A stretch of DNA of 64,000 nt from Flammulina velutipes. Taxonomy: Eukaryota; Basidiomycota; Agaricomycetes; Agaricales; Physalacriaceae. Below the pieces are notes generated by a model, which searched no databases, was not told the origin of the DNA, and was given only the letters and a program-made list of their open reading frames with translations. Each line of letters opens with the position of its first letter. Within the stretch, counting starts at the first letter, position 1. The translations under genes and the position numbers were made by a program. The stretch is from NCBI GenBank assembly GCA_011800155.1, contig CM022373.1, forward strand, positions 2,790,001 through 2,854,000. Direction: 5' to 3'. Shown piece by piece: positions 20,577 through 31,281 of the stretch.

Positions 20577-21647
20577 GTGTTGCCTAGTAGACCTAAGAAA
20601 GTTCAGTTCGTCGCTCCTCCTGAAGAGGAAGAGCCAGAACTGAGTGATCTATTGGAAGAAGTGTTGGAAGGACCGGAGCCCGCTATCGAAGCGGGTCCCG
20701 CTAAGAAACGGACAGAGGCCGCTATTCCAGCGGTTTCTGTAGAGGAAGCAGAGAATGCTCCCCCGAAGGAAGAGAATAGTACTCCAAAGGAGCAGGAAAA
20801 GCACAAAAGCTATCAGCGCATTTCGAAACTCAAGGACCTCCTACTCAGAAACCCTGGTTGGAGATCCCTTTGGAAGACACTACTTCCAGAAGAACTTCTT
20901 GCCACGAATGAAGCCTGGCAGAAGGATTTGCTAGAGAATCTCAAAGCAAAGAATGTTAAAGTTAACGTTCAACAAGTGTCTGAATTAGACTCAGGCAGCG
21001 GACCCGCTATGGAAGCGGAGTATCACCAAAGTGAAGACCCACGATATTATTCAGTAAATCTACAAGACACAACACAGTTACCCCTAGGGTCTGTGGTAGT
21101 GCACGACTTAGTCGAGCAACTGTTTAATCATACTGGCTACACGGGTCCGTATCAGATGCCGCGCACCAATGTTGCGTCCGAAAGTGCTGATCTCAGAACT
21201 CTCTGGCCAACGATTGGCGGGGCAGGAAAGAAAGAGAGCCTCCTAGATAGCGGGTCGCAAATAGTGTCTATGTCACTTAAAGCCGCGCTAGAGCTAGGGG
21301 TCCCTTTCGATCCATCCTTTTCCATCACTATGGAAAGTGCAGACAAGGGTCAGACCAAGACAGTGGGACTGGCAAGGAACTTGGCATTCGATTTTGGAGG
21401 AATCGTATATTTCCTTCAAGTACACATCATTAGGGACCCAGTGTATGAAGTACTACTGAGAAGACCCTTCAATGTAGTATCTAGTATCAATACATCCGTA
21501 CTGCGCGATGGAGGAGTAGTTGCTACCATTACTGATCCTAGTAATGGGAAACGACTTACCCTCCCGACATACAAGCGGGGGCAGATGCCCCGCTACCAAC
21601 AACAACCTGGCACCGGACTGGTTTTTCCGGAGCACTCGAGGAATTGA
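20577..21647 (+). CDS. Gypsy-1 protease region
   Basis: An open frame of 356 codons in a different frame from gag, with no ATG at its left edge. It probably needs frameshifting or splicing. The N-terminal half is acidic and disordered. The retropepsin signature LLDSGSQIVSM lies near residue 220, and a later hydrophobic strand pair (YEVLLRRPFNV) completes the aspartic protease core. It would cleave Gag-Pol. Three copies of the CCCGCT-palindrome are translated here as PAIEAG, AAIPAV and PAMEAE, all in frame. The stop at 21647 overlaps the next frame by 4 nt. No nonsense codon is seen in the domain. Confidence 0.7.
   Translation: MLPSRPKKVQFVAPPEEEEPELSDLLEEVLEGPEPAIEAGPAKKRTEAAIPAVSVEEAENAPPKEENSTPKEQEKHKSYQRISKLKDLLLRNPGWRSLWKTLLPEELLATNEAWQKDLLENLKAKNVKVNVQQVSELDSGSGPAMEAEYHQSEDPRYYSVNLQDTTQLPLGSVVVHDLVEQLFNHTGYTGPYQMPRTNVASESADLRTLWPTIGGAGKKESLLDSGSQIVSMSLKAALELGVPFDPSFSITMESADKGQTKTVGLARNLAFDFGGIVYFLQVHIIRDPVYEVLLRRPFNVVSSINTSVLRDGGVVATITDPSNGKRLTLPTYKRGQMPRYQQQPGTGLVFPEHSRN
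20679..20695. repeat. Short dispersed palindrome, type copy
   Basis: CCCGCTATCGAAGCGGG: 6-7 bp arms around a 3-4 nt loop. Related copies: 15945, 16931, 18329, 20718, 21003, 22664, 23853, 24162, 26195, 26222, 50362, 51188 and 51455, with looser ones at 16031 and 16673. Inside genes they keep frame (Pro-Ala-x-x-Ala). Confidence 0.75.
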
Positions 21648-24600
21648 TCGATGATCAAGGAGAGGTGGCTCTAGTAGTTGGACAAGCAGAGAATGGTGAA
21701 ATACAGATCGAGCGCACCTTTGTGCCAGAAAAATCCCGTCAGACGTTTGATAGTCAAGCATTAACCAGCCTGTACTTGTCACAATCCTCCGATGGTGTTA
21801 ACAAGGCCGCTAAAGTATTGCGGAACGGGTTTCGTTATGGAACAGCATCAGGTATGTCCACTTCGGACCACCCGCCAGGAAGTCGGGTCTTGTTACCACA
21901 AGTCAGACTAGACTCAGATTGGACTTTAGAGGAGGTCGAACAATATCAGCCCGTAACGGTGAACTTGTTCGACTCAGTCCCTCGAGGACTTGAGAAAATA
22001 CTTCAGAACTTGACAGTTAGTATCCCGCAGAAGGAACTCACTCTCTCGCAGCAGGAGTATTTAGACTCAAGAAAAAGGGAATCAACACCCAGACAGGTCT
22101 TAGCCACTAAGAAATACAAACCAGTCGCGTTGAAAGTCAAACCTCACTTGGGAACTTTACCCGAAGAGTTCAGGATCATCCGCAATATTGTCGGGGATCC
22201 ACTCGAAGGCATGTTGGAGTTAAATCCCAACCCGCCAAGCTTCACTCCGACAGGAAGATACACAGAAGAACGACGTGAACAAGTCCAAAGAGACCATGTC
22301 GGGGATTTTCTGTGGCCTCAGGAAAGGAACTTGATTGACGACTTGATGTGCAAACAGAACCAAGGCTTTGCCTGGGAAGAGACAGAGAAAGGAAGGTTTC
22401 GAGAGGACTTCTTTCCACCTGTAGATATGCCAGTAATACCACATGTACCATGGGTATTGAAGAACATTAAAATCCCACCAGGTATTTTTAATGAAGTCTG
22501 CGCTATCATTAAAAACAAGCTAGACTCAGGCGTATATGAGCCTTCGAACTCCTCATATCGCTCGAGATGGTTTTGTGTGGTAAAGAAGGACGGCAAGAAA
22601 CTTCGACTAGTACATAGTTTGGAGCCGCTAAATGCCGTTACCATAGCGCACTCTGGGCTACCACCCGCTACCGAAGAGTTAGCGGAGGCATTCGCAGGAA
22701 GAGCCTGTGGGGGAACTTTGGACCTGTATGTAGGGTATGATGAGCGCCACTTGTCAGAAAAATCGAGAGACATGACTACCTTCTCGACGCCCTATGGGGC
22801 TTTGCGATTGAAGACATTACCCATGGGTTGGACGAACTCCGTTCCAATATTCCATGAGGATGTCACTAATCCCGACATATACACAGCCCTATATTGACGA
22901 TGTTCCTGTAAGAGGACCCGCCACTAGGTATCAGGATAAGGAAGGGAACTTCGAAACCATTCCAGAAAACCCAGGAATTCACCATTTTGTATGAGAACAT
23001 ATGGTGAATATGAATAGGATTATACAAAGAATGAAATACTCGGGTGGAACTTTCTCAGGACACAAAGCAATAATCTGTGCCAATGAAACAGTAGTAGTCG
23101 GACACACTTGTTGTTATGAAGGACGAAAACCAGCTGAAGATAGAGTAAAAGTCATCTCAGACTGGTTGCCGTGTGAATGTCTTAGAGATGTCCGCTCATT
23201 TCTTGGGACAGCAGGAGTATTTCAAACTTTTGTCAAGGATTATTCAAAGAAAGCATTGGCAATGACTAGACTCACCAGGGATGGAGTACCATTCGTCTGG
23301 GGAGAGGAAGAACAAGTGTCAATGGATGCACTCAAAAGAGCGTTGGAAACAAGCCCCATGTTGAAACCACTGAACTATGACTGGCCAACACCCGTTATCT
23401 TGTCGGTCGACACCTCTTACATGGCGGTCGGGTTTTATCTATCCCAAGAGGATCCAGAAGACCCTAAGAAACACTATTTTGCTAAGTTCTTATCCATAAC
23501 CTTGGACGAGCGGGAAGCCAGGTACTCGCAATCAAAGCGGGAGTTGTTTGGTCTGCACCGTGCGTTAATGGCTTGCAAGTATTATTTACTTGGATGCAGG
23601 AAATTGAAGATTGAAGTCGATGCAAAGTACATCAAAGGAATGTTGTCCAACATAGACTCTCTAACCAATGGGAATCTACAACGCTGGGCAGAAGAAATCT
23701 TGATGTTCCACTTTACACTAGTACACGTACCTGGGAAAGTACATGGCCCAGATGGACTCAGTAGAAGGGTGGCATCGCCAAACAATGTGATCATTCCAAG
23801 TCCACCAGGGGACAAGTACGAAGAGGAGCTATCGACCTTCGAATATGAGGAACCCGCTAACTTAGCGGAGGAAGACAAACCTTTACCCTTCGAAGACTTC
23901 AAAGACAATATAGACACTAGGACTGGATATCTCTTCGAAGTTAGCAAACCAAATGAGAACCAGGAGGACTTAGTAGAAGAAACCCCGACAGAAGTCAAGG
24001 AAGAGTACAGAGTCACTCAACTAGCTGCTATGGCAGTGGAGGACTTAGAAAAATGGGTAGCTATCGACGAGTTCCCTGAACTGGAACAATCAGCTAGAGA
24101 ACAGCTATGGGAAACCTTACTACCACACATAGAACCCTACTTGAAGGATGAGAATTATACACCCGCTATCTTAGCGGATCGACAACTCCAAACCCTTAGG
24201 GACTTCAGTGATAAGGAATTCTTCGTAGCTGGGGACAAGTTATACAAAAAGAATGCAGAAGGAAAACACCAGAGAGTCCTCCTACTAGGCAAGAGATTGC
24301 CAGTGGTACAAGTCATACACGACAAGCATGGGCACAAAGGTCAATTTTTCGTCCACAAACTTGTCGGGAAAAGATTCTGGTAGCCAGGAATGGATACAGA
24401 CATCAATTGGTTCGTAAAAACGTGTGTACTCTGTCAGAAGAGACAGAAGATGAAAATACACAAAGAACCAACTATAACTCCAACACCAGGGATCTATGAA
24501 ACAGCATTTGTAGACACTTTCAGAATGCCAACTTCTGGCAGCACTGGAGCTCGAAAGAAGTACTCAGAATATAATGCAGTCACAGTAGCACGATGTGGAT

Positions 24601-25437
24601 TGACTGGATGGCCAGAGGCCAGAGCGTTAATCAACGAGAATGCCGAGACCTTGGGGGATTGGATTTTCGAAGACATATTGTGTAGATAGGGTTGTATAAA
24701 GCAGATAGTCACTGATAACGGACCCGCTATCAAGAAGGCAATGATCCATATTGAGACTAAATATGGGGTTAAAGGGATTCTAATCACTCCCTACAACAAA
24801 CAGGCCAATGGAAAAGTGGAAAGAGGGCACTGGGACATTAGACAATTGTTGTTTAAGGTGTGCAAAGGCCATCCAGAGGAATGGCCCGCCTTCTTACATG
24901 AAGTACTATGGGCCGAAAGGATAACGGTTAAAAGGACTTTGGGTCATTCACCGTTTTACGCAGTAACAGGATGTGAACCAGTGTTACCACTTGATATCGA
25001 AGAAGCCACCTGGCTCGTAGATATTCCAGATACGTTGATTTCACACTCCGACTTGATAGTGTATCGAGCAACGCAGTTGATAAAGCACAAAGAAGACGTA
25101 AAGAAAATGAAACAGCGTGTAACAGAAGCCAAGAAAAGAGCGGCAGAAAGATTCATGGATGAACATAAAAATAGAATTCCAAAGTACAAGTTCAAAACAG
25201 GCGAACTGGTACTGGTGCGCAATACGTGCATCGAAGACGAATTAAATTCAAAGTTCAAAGAAAGATTCATGGGTCCATATGCTGTTATTTCTCGAACAAC
25301 AGCTGGAAACTACGTACTGTGTGAACTGGATGGCTCGATATTGAAAGATAAGATAGCCCAGTTTAGAGTGATCCCTTTCTACTTGAGAAAGGACCAAAAA
25401 CAACTGGGAGATGTATTTTTCAAGAGGCTACATAGGA

Positions 25438-25445
25438 TCCGCGAT
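25438..25445. repeat. 8-bp target-site duplication (second 602-bp hAT copy)
   Basis: TCCGCGAT precedes the element and is repeated exactly at 26048-26055. Confidence 0.93.
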
Positions 25446-26047
25446 TAGGGTTTAAAGGTCAGGTTAAGTCAGGTTAATGACCTACTTTTTGAATTAACCT
25501 GACCTTAACCAGTCATTCAATATTATGAAAGTTGATTAACCATTAACCGTGACCAGTCAATAAGTGTAACCAGTCACTCAAGACTCAGTTATAACTGACT
25601 ATAACCAGTTAAAACTTAATGCAGTTATAACCAGTTATTAACAGGTTATAACTGGTTAATTTGCTATCAATCCTATAATCGAGAGGTAAACCAAGGTTAA
25701 TGGATCTATTCATTTATCTTTTTCATATTCAGGTCTATGTTTTCTAGTCTTTCTCTTTATAATACTAGTATATCAGACTTTATCAATCATATATATACTA
25801 TATGTGTGAGAAACCTTTGTATTACAGCTCTTGTTCTCTCCATATATTGAGAGTATCAAGAGTATTGGTTATAACCAGTTAAGACCAGTCATTGACAGTC
25901 ACATTAAAGTTCTCCAAATGCTTTAACCATTAACCTTAACCAGTCATTCACAGTGACCAGTCACTCAGGGTCCGGTTAATGTTTCCAGTCAGGTCAGGTT
26001 AAGTCGCTCTAAAATGACCAGTTAAGTGACTTAACCTTTGAACCCTA
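25446..26047. mobile_element. Non-autonomous hAT-type element (602 bp), copy 2
   Basis: Ends TAGGGTTTAAAGGTCAGG and CCTTTGAACCCTA, with perfect 8-bp duplication TCCGCGAT. It is the same length and family as 13325-13926 but in inverted orientation. It sits in the last codons of Gypsy-1 integrase. The first three bases of the element (TAG) act as the new stop codon. Confidence 0.93.
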
Positions 26048-26097
26048 TCCGCGATAGTGTCGGGCGAGTACTCGACTTGGTGAATAAAACTACGTAG

Positions 26098-26526
26098 GGA
26101 ACAGATGGTGCGGACACCATCTATTTTCCTTGGTAGGGGATATAGAGGCGTTATATAGGCCAAAATTTTAAATTTTGTTAAGATTCATTGTCAGCCGCCT
26201 ATATAGCGGGCAGTCAGAGCACCCGCCAACATAGCGGGTGGAAAACGGAAAAGCAGATACGAGTCAGGTGGGAGCACGTGACCAGTCACGTGACGGAGCA
26301 CGTCCAAAACCAATCAAAGAGAAGACTGGTTGCCAGGCATAACAGCATTTGAGGTCAAGGAAGGGCAAGCTTGTGTACATCAGGAAAACCCCTTCTGGCA
26401 TTAATGAACTTATAAGTCTTATAGACGCCTATAAGCTATAAAAGCCAAGAAGACGTCAAAGTATCTATAGACTTGGTTCAGCAATACAGACACTTTTAAG
26501 TATTTATAATAGTATCTAAGTGCTTT
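26098..26526. other. Gypsy-1 3' tail and flank, no gene
   Basis: It contains a purine-rich stretch near 26132-26148, two CCCGCC/AGCGGG palindromes (26195-26210 and 26222-26238) and an 18-bp palindrome of two CACGTG boxes. No coding signal was seen. Confidence 0.45.
26275..26292. promoter_or_regulatory. Perfect palindrome with two CACGTG boxes
   Basis: CACGTGAC-CA-GTCACGTG. CACGTG is the E-box/CDE1 type site bound by bHLH factors in fungi. Its place just past Gypsy-1 pol could be a retained LTR promoter part, but this is inference. Confidence 0.35.
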
Positions 26527-26529
26527 AAA

Positions 26530-27045
26530 CATGTTTACGAGAGCTTTAGATGTGCTTGTGAGAGCTTTAGATGTGCTTGCGAGAGCTTTAGATGTGCTTG
26601 CGAGAGCTTTAGATGTGCTTGCGGGAGCTTTGAATAAGTCTACGGGGGCTCTGGATGTGTCTACGGGAGCTTTGAATGTACTTACGGAAGCTTTGAATGT
26701 ACTTACGGGAGCTCTGGATGTACTTACGGGAGCTCTGAATGTGTCTACGAGAGCTTTGAATAAGTCTACGGGAGCTTTGAATGTACTTACGGGAGCTCTG
26801 GATGTACTTACAGGAGCTCTGGATGTACTTACGGGAGCTCTGGATGTGTCTACGAGAGCTTTGAATAAGTCTACGGGAGCTTTGAATGTACTTACGGGAG
26901 CTCTGGATGTACTTACGGGAGCTCTGGATGTGTCTACGAGAGCTTTGAATAAGTCCACGGGAGCTCTGGATGTGTCTACGGGAGCTCTGGATGTGTCTAC
27001 GGGAGCTTTGAATGTACTTACGGGAGCTTTAAATAAGTCTATCAG
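26530..27045. repeat. 21-bp minisatellite, about 24 units
   Basis: The unit is close to ACGGGAGCTCTGGATGTACTT, with T/C and TTGAAT/CTGGAT variants and a recurring AATAAGTCT subtype. The unit length is a multiple of three, so the block is open in frames on both strands (180 codons plus, 214 codons minus). The units fade into diverged copies on both sides. Confidence 0.9.
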
Positions 27046-27296
27046 ACTAAGGTATATATGCAAGAGCTTATAGATACTTGGTGACAGCTTTCAATGTCTA
27101 TATAAGAGCTTTCAAAAGTTTTATAGTTAGTAAGAGTTTCAGTCAACGAGATCAAACTGAATTAAAATTAGAATTGTTCAAGACGAACACAGCATGAACA
27201 ACTACCAGCATATAAAGTAAACAACTAAGGAACTAAACGAAGGTAAATATACATGATAATTAATAGCTAGTATAGTAGAGCAAAGGAATGAAAGAA

Positions 27297-29092
27297 TTAA
27301 ACAGGGAAAGCATCAGTCATATCAGCAGCAAGAGCACGGGCTTCAAGAGCCTCAAAATCAATCTCCTCCATATCCTTTTCACCATAGCCTTTGATCAAGA
27401 ATGACTTGCTTGAATGTGTCCTAAAGATTATCAGACAAGTATCTATATTAGAGAAACAGAACAACGCACAAAACACTCTTGATGATCTTGACCTGGAGAC
27501 GAGAGGAATAGCGAGGGGCACAGCTGGCGAAATTGTTCCAGGCTTCCAGATGATGATAATAACTAGTCAAAGTTAGTTGGGCCCATTACTGTTCAACGGA
27601 ACACGTACCGGGGGGCAACAGCATCCGTAAACTCTGCGGGACGATAGACACCCTCTGACCAACAGTTCAAGGCATGTTCATACTAAACCAGATTAGTGAA
27701 GAGCAATCAGAAACATAAGACGACGAACCACAGTGTCAAGAAGAGCCATCATCTCACCCATGACAGCTTGCTTGGAAACCACATTGCGGAAGATAAGAAT
27801 GTCTGCCGTGCCCCGACCTTCGAACCAAAGACGACGAATAGCACTAGCATAGAAGGAAGCCTCATATGGTTCATTGTTGTTGAAAGTCTTGTTCTAATAT
27901 CATCTCAGCCTTTATCCAAGTCAAGAGAGTAAAGACGAACCTTATAATCCACACCACCAAACTTGAAATGACCTTTGGTGGTTGCCCAATGAACCGTCTC
28001 TTGAATCTGTGTGGGAGACATATCACTCGGGATTCCAGCCGTCTCGACAAAAGGCTTAATCTTGGATGCGATCAAGTTGAGAACCGCTCCTCGACCATAC
28101 CCAGCCTGCCATACATAAGTGAAAAGTATATGTGTCAATAGGCGCACGTACCACAGTGCAGATGCTGCTCATCAATCCGTCATCACGAAGGGCGCGTTCC
28201 CAGACATCCATCGACTCTGCAGTTGCTGTGTCGGAGTATTTGGCGGCAGTCTGGACGGCATTCCTGACAAAGGTATCCCTATCCAGAGGATAGGCGTCGA
28301 CGGTGACGGTGTCAAGACGAACCTCTTTCTTCGCAGCAGTGGCGAGACGCCAAGAACGAGGGGTCAAGTCTGCTGCGACGACCTTGCGACGGCGAGTCAT
28401 GTCGACACGATGGTTGATCACACCTTGACGGTTGGAGAGGGATTGGCGAGAATGACCAGCACCGGCACCAGCAGCGACACGCCCCTTCTTGGACAGGGGG
28501 GACTCAGTCTCAAAAGAGCGAGCACACTTCCTGCGAGGAGTAACGAGAGTGATGTCCTCCACAATCTAGAAGTGTTCAATACACAAGGAGGAACTACGGA
28601 CAAGTCGAACATACCGTAGAGGGGCCAGTATCCATTTCCAAGTCTCCGTCGTCGACATTCCTGTCTTCCTCCACATCAGAGGTCAATGCTGCAGCAGAAT
28701 CGGCCTTGTCATCCTCCTCATTGTCATCGTCACCTGACCGACATAAGCAAAACATCGGGACGCATGCGACTGAAACATACCGCGGCGAAGAGGCAAAGAT
28801 CCTGGGAAGTAGGTGTCAAGCTTCGAGGCCTCTGGGTCCTCCTCATCATCCTCCTCATTGTCGAGGTCAACTTGTTGGAGCTGTTGCGCCTTGACGCGAA
28901 TGGCTGAACCAGAATCAGTACATGTTAACAAGAACGACGTAAATACACACTGTCTTCCCGTGCTGCCTTCTCTGCAGCCTCCTGGCTCTTCTTGGCCTTC
29001 GAGAGTTTTGCTAGCTGGGCCAGTTCAGATGCACTAAGCTTGGGCACAGTAGCTTTGGCAGTAGCACGCGTAGACTTGCGCTGAGAAGACAT
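27297..29092 (-). CDS. DUF6532-like protein
   Basis: A multi-exon minus-strand gene starts at ATG 29092 (MSSQRKSTRATAKATV), a typical basic N-terminus followed by an Ala/Lys-rich coiled stretch (KLSKAKKSQEAAEKAARED). The middle exon 28562-28140 is basic, and a GTACGT donor leads to GYGRGAVLNLIASKIKP. After this come WATTKGHFKFGGVDYKVRL, NNNEPYEASFYASAIRRLWF and a C-terminal exon ending at 27297. The order resembles the DUF6532 domain, abundant in Agaricomycetes and of unknown biochemical role, often in repeat-rich DNA. About six exons are needed; I did not fix every junction. Nothing indicates decay. Confidence 0.6.
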
Positions 29093-29493
29093 AATAATAG
29101 AAGAGGGCGAAAAGAGAGGAAAGGGAATGAGCAGTCAAGCCCGTGCCCGTCTCGTTTTATATTGTCCACTCCTTCAGGGAAGTAGAGCGCTAGACGGCGT
29201 CGCTTAAGAAAACATGGAAATTAGGTAAAACTTTGGCCGGGAGGATTTGATTACCCACCTATTCTGTGGCCCCTCCTACTGCGATAATTCACAAGTTATC
29301 GCATCACAGACAAGCCCGGACTTTGGACGAGGCAGGAAGATCAAGATGGTGGAGGAAAATGGACGACAACAATAACTTTTCGGAACGATACGGCCGCCCA
29401 TGTTGCCATGAGGCCTTGGCATAGGCTTGGTCTTGCGCACGGACCAGCCAGCAAATACAAGACAAGTAATTTAGTGACGCTACTGCTCAACGT
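29093..29493. other. Intergenic: promoter side of the DUF6532 gene
   Basis: About 400 bp between two minus-strand genes. No gene or repeat was seen. It must hold the promoter of the left gene and the 3' UTR of the dioxygenase gene. Confidence 0.45.
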
Positions 29494-31281
29494 TTACAGT
29501 AAAGTAGGGAAATAGTCCAAAGATTCTTTCCAACGCCCCAGCCTTTCCTTTTTGTGAGCAAGAAGCTCTTCCGGTGTCATGCTGGCCTCTAAATCCTCCT
29601 CAGTTTGAAGGCCGTTGAATACCCATCGAAATAGCCCCCCCGCAGAGTATGTAGTGAACGAATAGCGTTCTTCATCCTGCATTATCTCTGCATTCGAATG
29701 TACCAGCAGCGCTGAAGGAAGGAAAATTGAGCAGCCGGGAGGGAACTCGATAGCAATTCCCAATTCCCACAGTACCAAGTGACCGCCCTTTTTCGGATCA
29801 TACTTTCCGATAGCATGGACTACGCACCAACCAAACGGCAGGTTATGGGCGTCGACGTGGTCGTTGGTGACGCTCTGTGGTCCGTAGTTAACTGTTGCTG
29901 CCGCAAAGGGCGTATTGATGAACGGGGGTTTCAAAGTTTTATCATGCTGGAGAACCACTTCGGCTACATCTGCGTATAACTTGTGCATCCTGGGATTATA
30001 CAGTTTGAAGAGGTCTGTGGGAAACAGGTCAACCAGCAATACATAGTACCAACAACAGACGACGCACTGTCGTTGTGGCCCGCCACACGAATGAAATCGG
30101 CATCCCCTAGTAAGTCGTCCATCACCTTCTGGTTCGTCTGAGAGAGGGCGCATTTGCTGGGTTCCTAGAGGGTTTGTTAGATGGCGGCGAGACTCTATTG
30201 GAGAGAAACAAACTTCAGTTCCACCGCCGTGCCCATATCCGCTGGCCATGACGGGGAAGCGGCCGCGGGGATGGTATTTCTGCTTCTTCGTAAAACGCGC
30301 CCGTTGGCGCGCAAGGCGAATCTTTTCACCCATCCGCTGATTCATTGGCTGCCAACCATCGTCGCGAGGTGGCGCACCCAAAAGGATGAATGTGCGGCCG
30401 TTGCAGTCCTGAATTGGGTGGCTGTCCACTCCAGGCCAAGGTAGGATCTGGATATTGGCTGCCTTGAGGTCAGCGAGTGAACGGCGGACAGGCATGAACC
30501 ACTGGTTCTTCCCCACCCACGCACCCGTAGCAGCCGGAAGATTTCCAACGTCGAAGCCTTCCACCGCCTGTACCTGCGCCTCCTTCATGCGTTTCACTGC
30601 TATCGCCTTCAATCCTCCTGTCTCCTTCCTCGTTACCTGCCTCTCCGCGCGGCGCTTCTCTCTCTTCTTCTCTTTTTGCAACTTCTTTTCCTGAGTCGTT
30701 TTTGGCCGGCGCGCCTTGCGTTTCGTGGAAGTCCTTTGCGAGTCAGGTGCCGGGACAATTCCCGTGAGATCCGATAACGCCTCCGTGGATGGCGTGCTGG
30801 TGGACGACGCCGTAGAGGCCAAGACGGGAACTACGCGAGACGCAGTGGACGGAGAGAAAGCAGGTAGCGGCCGAATGAAACACTCGCGAGTTTTCTTCGG
30901 CCGCTTGCCAGCTTTTGGGATGTTTTGGACAGGCCAGTCTGCTGGAATCTTGCGGTCGGAACAAGCGTCGGATTCCTCGCCCTTGCGCTGGTCCTCACGG
31001 ATGCGAGATAGTTTGCTACGTTTGCCAGGGCGCCGGATCTCGTTTTCACTGGGGACGTATTCGTCAGCTGAGGGATCGGGATCAGATTGAGCCTCGTCGA
31101 TGTCAGATAATTCTGTCAAGTCAGAGAGAGGATCCTCGTAGCTCGCAGTGTGGGGTGCCGCGAGAGGATGGTCGTCGTCAAGGTTTCCGCATGCCAGTCT
31201 CTGCTGGGCGCGTTGGAGATAGAAATTGATGTCAACGGAGAGGGTGATGGGTTTTCCGGAGCCCACGAGCTGGTCGTTCAT
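29494..31281 (-). CDS. TET/JBP-like Fe(II)/2-oxoglutarate dioxygenase
   Basis: Three exons with two short introns (49 nt with donor GTTTGT and 35 nt with donor GTACTATG) give about 567 residues from ATG 31281. The N-terminal half is disordered and highly basic (KRKARRP, KLQKEKKREKRRAERQ). The C-terminal catalytic domain holds the metal-binding HxD in DHVDAHNLPFGWC (spliced residue about 447), a distal His in ALLVHSNAEI, and the 2-oxoglutarate-binding Arg in ERYSF, followed by AGGLFRW. This signature is that of the TET/JBP-like family expanded in mushrooms, whose relatives oxidise 5-methylcytosine in DNA. Fungal copies are often linked to transposons. GTAAGT donors upstream (about 31333 and 31585) point to 5' UTR exons. 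Confidence 0.8.
   Translation of the reverse strand: MNDQLVGSGKPITLSVDINFYLQRAQQRLACGNLDDDHPLAAPHTASYEDPLSDLTELSDIDEAQSDPDPSADEYVPSENEIRRPGKRSKLSRIREDQRKGEESDACSDRKIPADWPVQNIPKAGKRPKKTRECFIRPLPAFSPSTASRVVPVLASTASSTSTPSTEALSDLTGIVPAPDSQRTSTKRKARRPKTTQEKKLQKEKKREKRRAERQVTRKETGGLKAIAVKRMKEAQVQAVEGFDVGNLPAATGAWVGKNQWFMPVRRSLADLKAANIQILPWPGVDSHPIQDCNGRTFILLGAPPRDDGWQPMNQRMGEKIRLARQRARFTKKQKYHPRGRFPVMASGYGHGGGTEVCFSPIESRRHLTNPLGTQQMRPLSDEPEGDGRLTRGCRFHSCGGPQRQCVVCCWYYVLLVDLFPTDLFKLYNPRMHKLYADVAEVVLQHDKTLKPPFINTPFAAATVNYGPQSVTNDHVDAHNLPFGWCVVHAIGKYDPKKGGHLVLWELGIAIEFPPGCSIFLPSALLVHSNAEIMQDEERYSFTTYSAGGLFRWVFNGLQTEEDLEASMTPEELLAHKKERLGRWKESLDYFPTLL

Larger units (their letters stand above)
21644..26097 (+). 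pseudogene. pol: Gypsy-1 Pol (reverse transcriptase, RNase H, integrase), broken
   Basis: Pieces run 21644-22897, 22860-24383, 24384-24689 and 24690-25445, and the last 14 codons lie beyond a hAT insertion at 26056-26097. The RT part holds LRLVHSLEPLNAVT, LPMGWTNSVP and YIDDV (the YxDD site). RNase H starts ILSVDTSYMAVG. The integrase has an HHCC finger (HDKHGHKG ... CVLCQ), VDTF, VTDNGP and the final Glu in KVERGHWD. A small deletion near 22876 shifts the frame just before YIDD. Three in-frame stops (22992, 24381, 24687) all replace tryptophans that are intact in Gypsy-2. The inserted hAT element supplies the present TAG stop at 25446. The enzyme set cannot be made. Confidence 0.88.
15738..26400 (+). 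mobile_element. Gypsy-1: decayed Ty3/Gypsy LTR retrotransposon
   Basis: In order: a long leader/LTR region with a tandem duplication, primer-binding site (18426), gag, protease, reverse transcriptase, RNase H and integrase, then a hAT insertion and a short 3' tail. I could not find a 3' copy of the 5' LTR, so the 3' end is unclear and the element may be truncated. A purine-rich stretch GGTAGGGGATATAGAGG at about 26132-26148 could be the polypurine tract. Broken pol shows it is dead. Both element limits are approximate. Confidence 0.65.

Noticed and set aside
26419..27073. Long open frames on both strands as genes
   Set aside because: They are read-through of a 21-bp minisatellite whose unit is a multiple of three. 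No start context, introns or family support.
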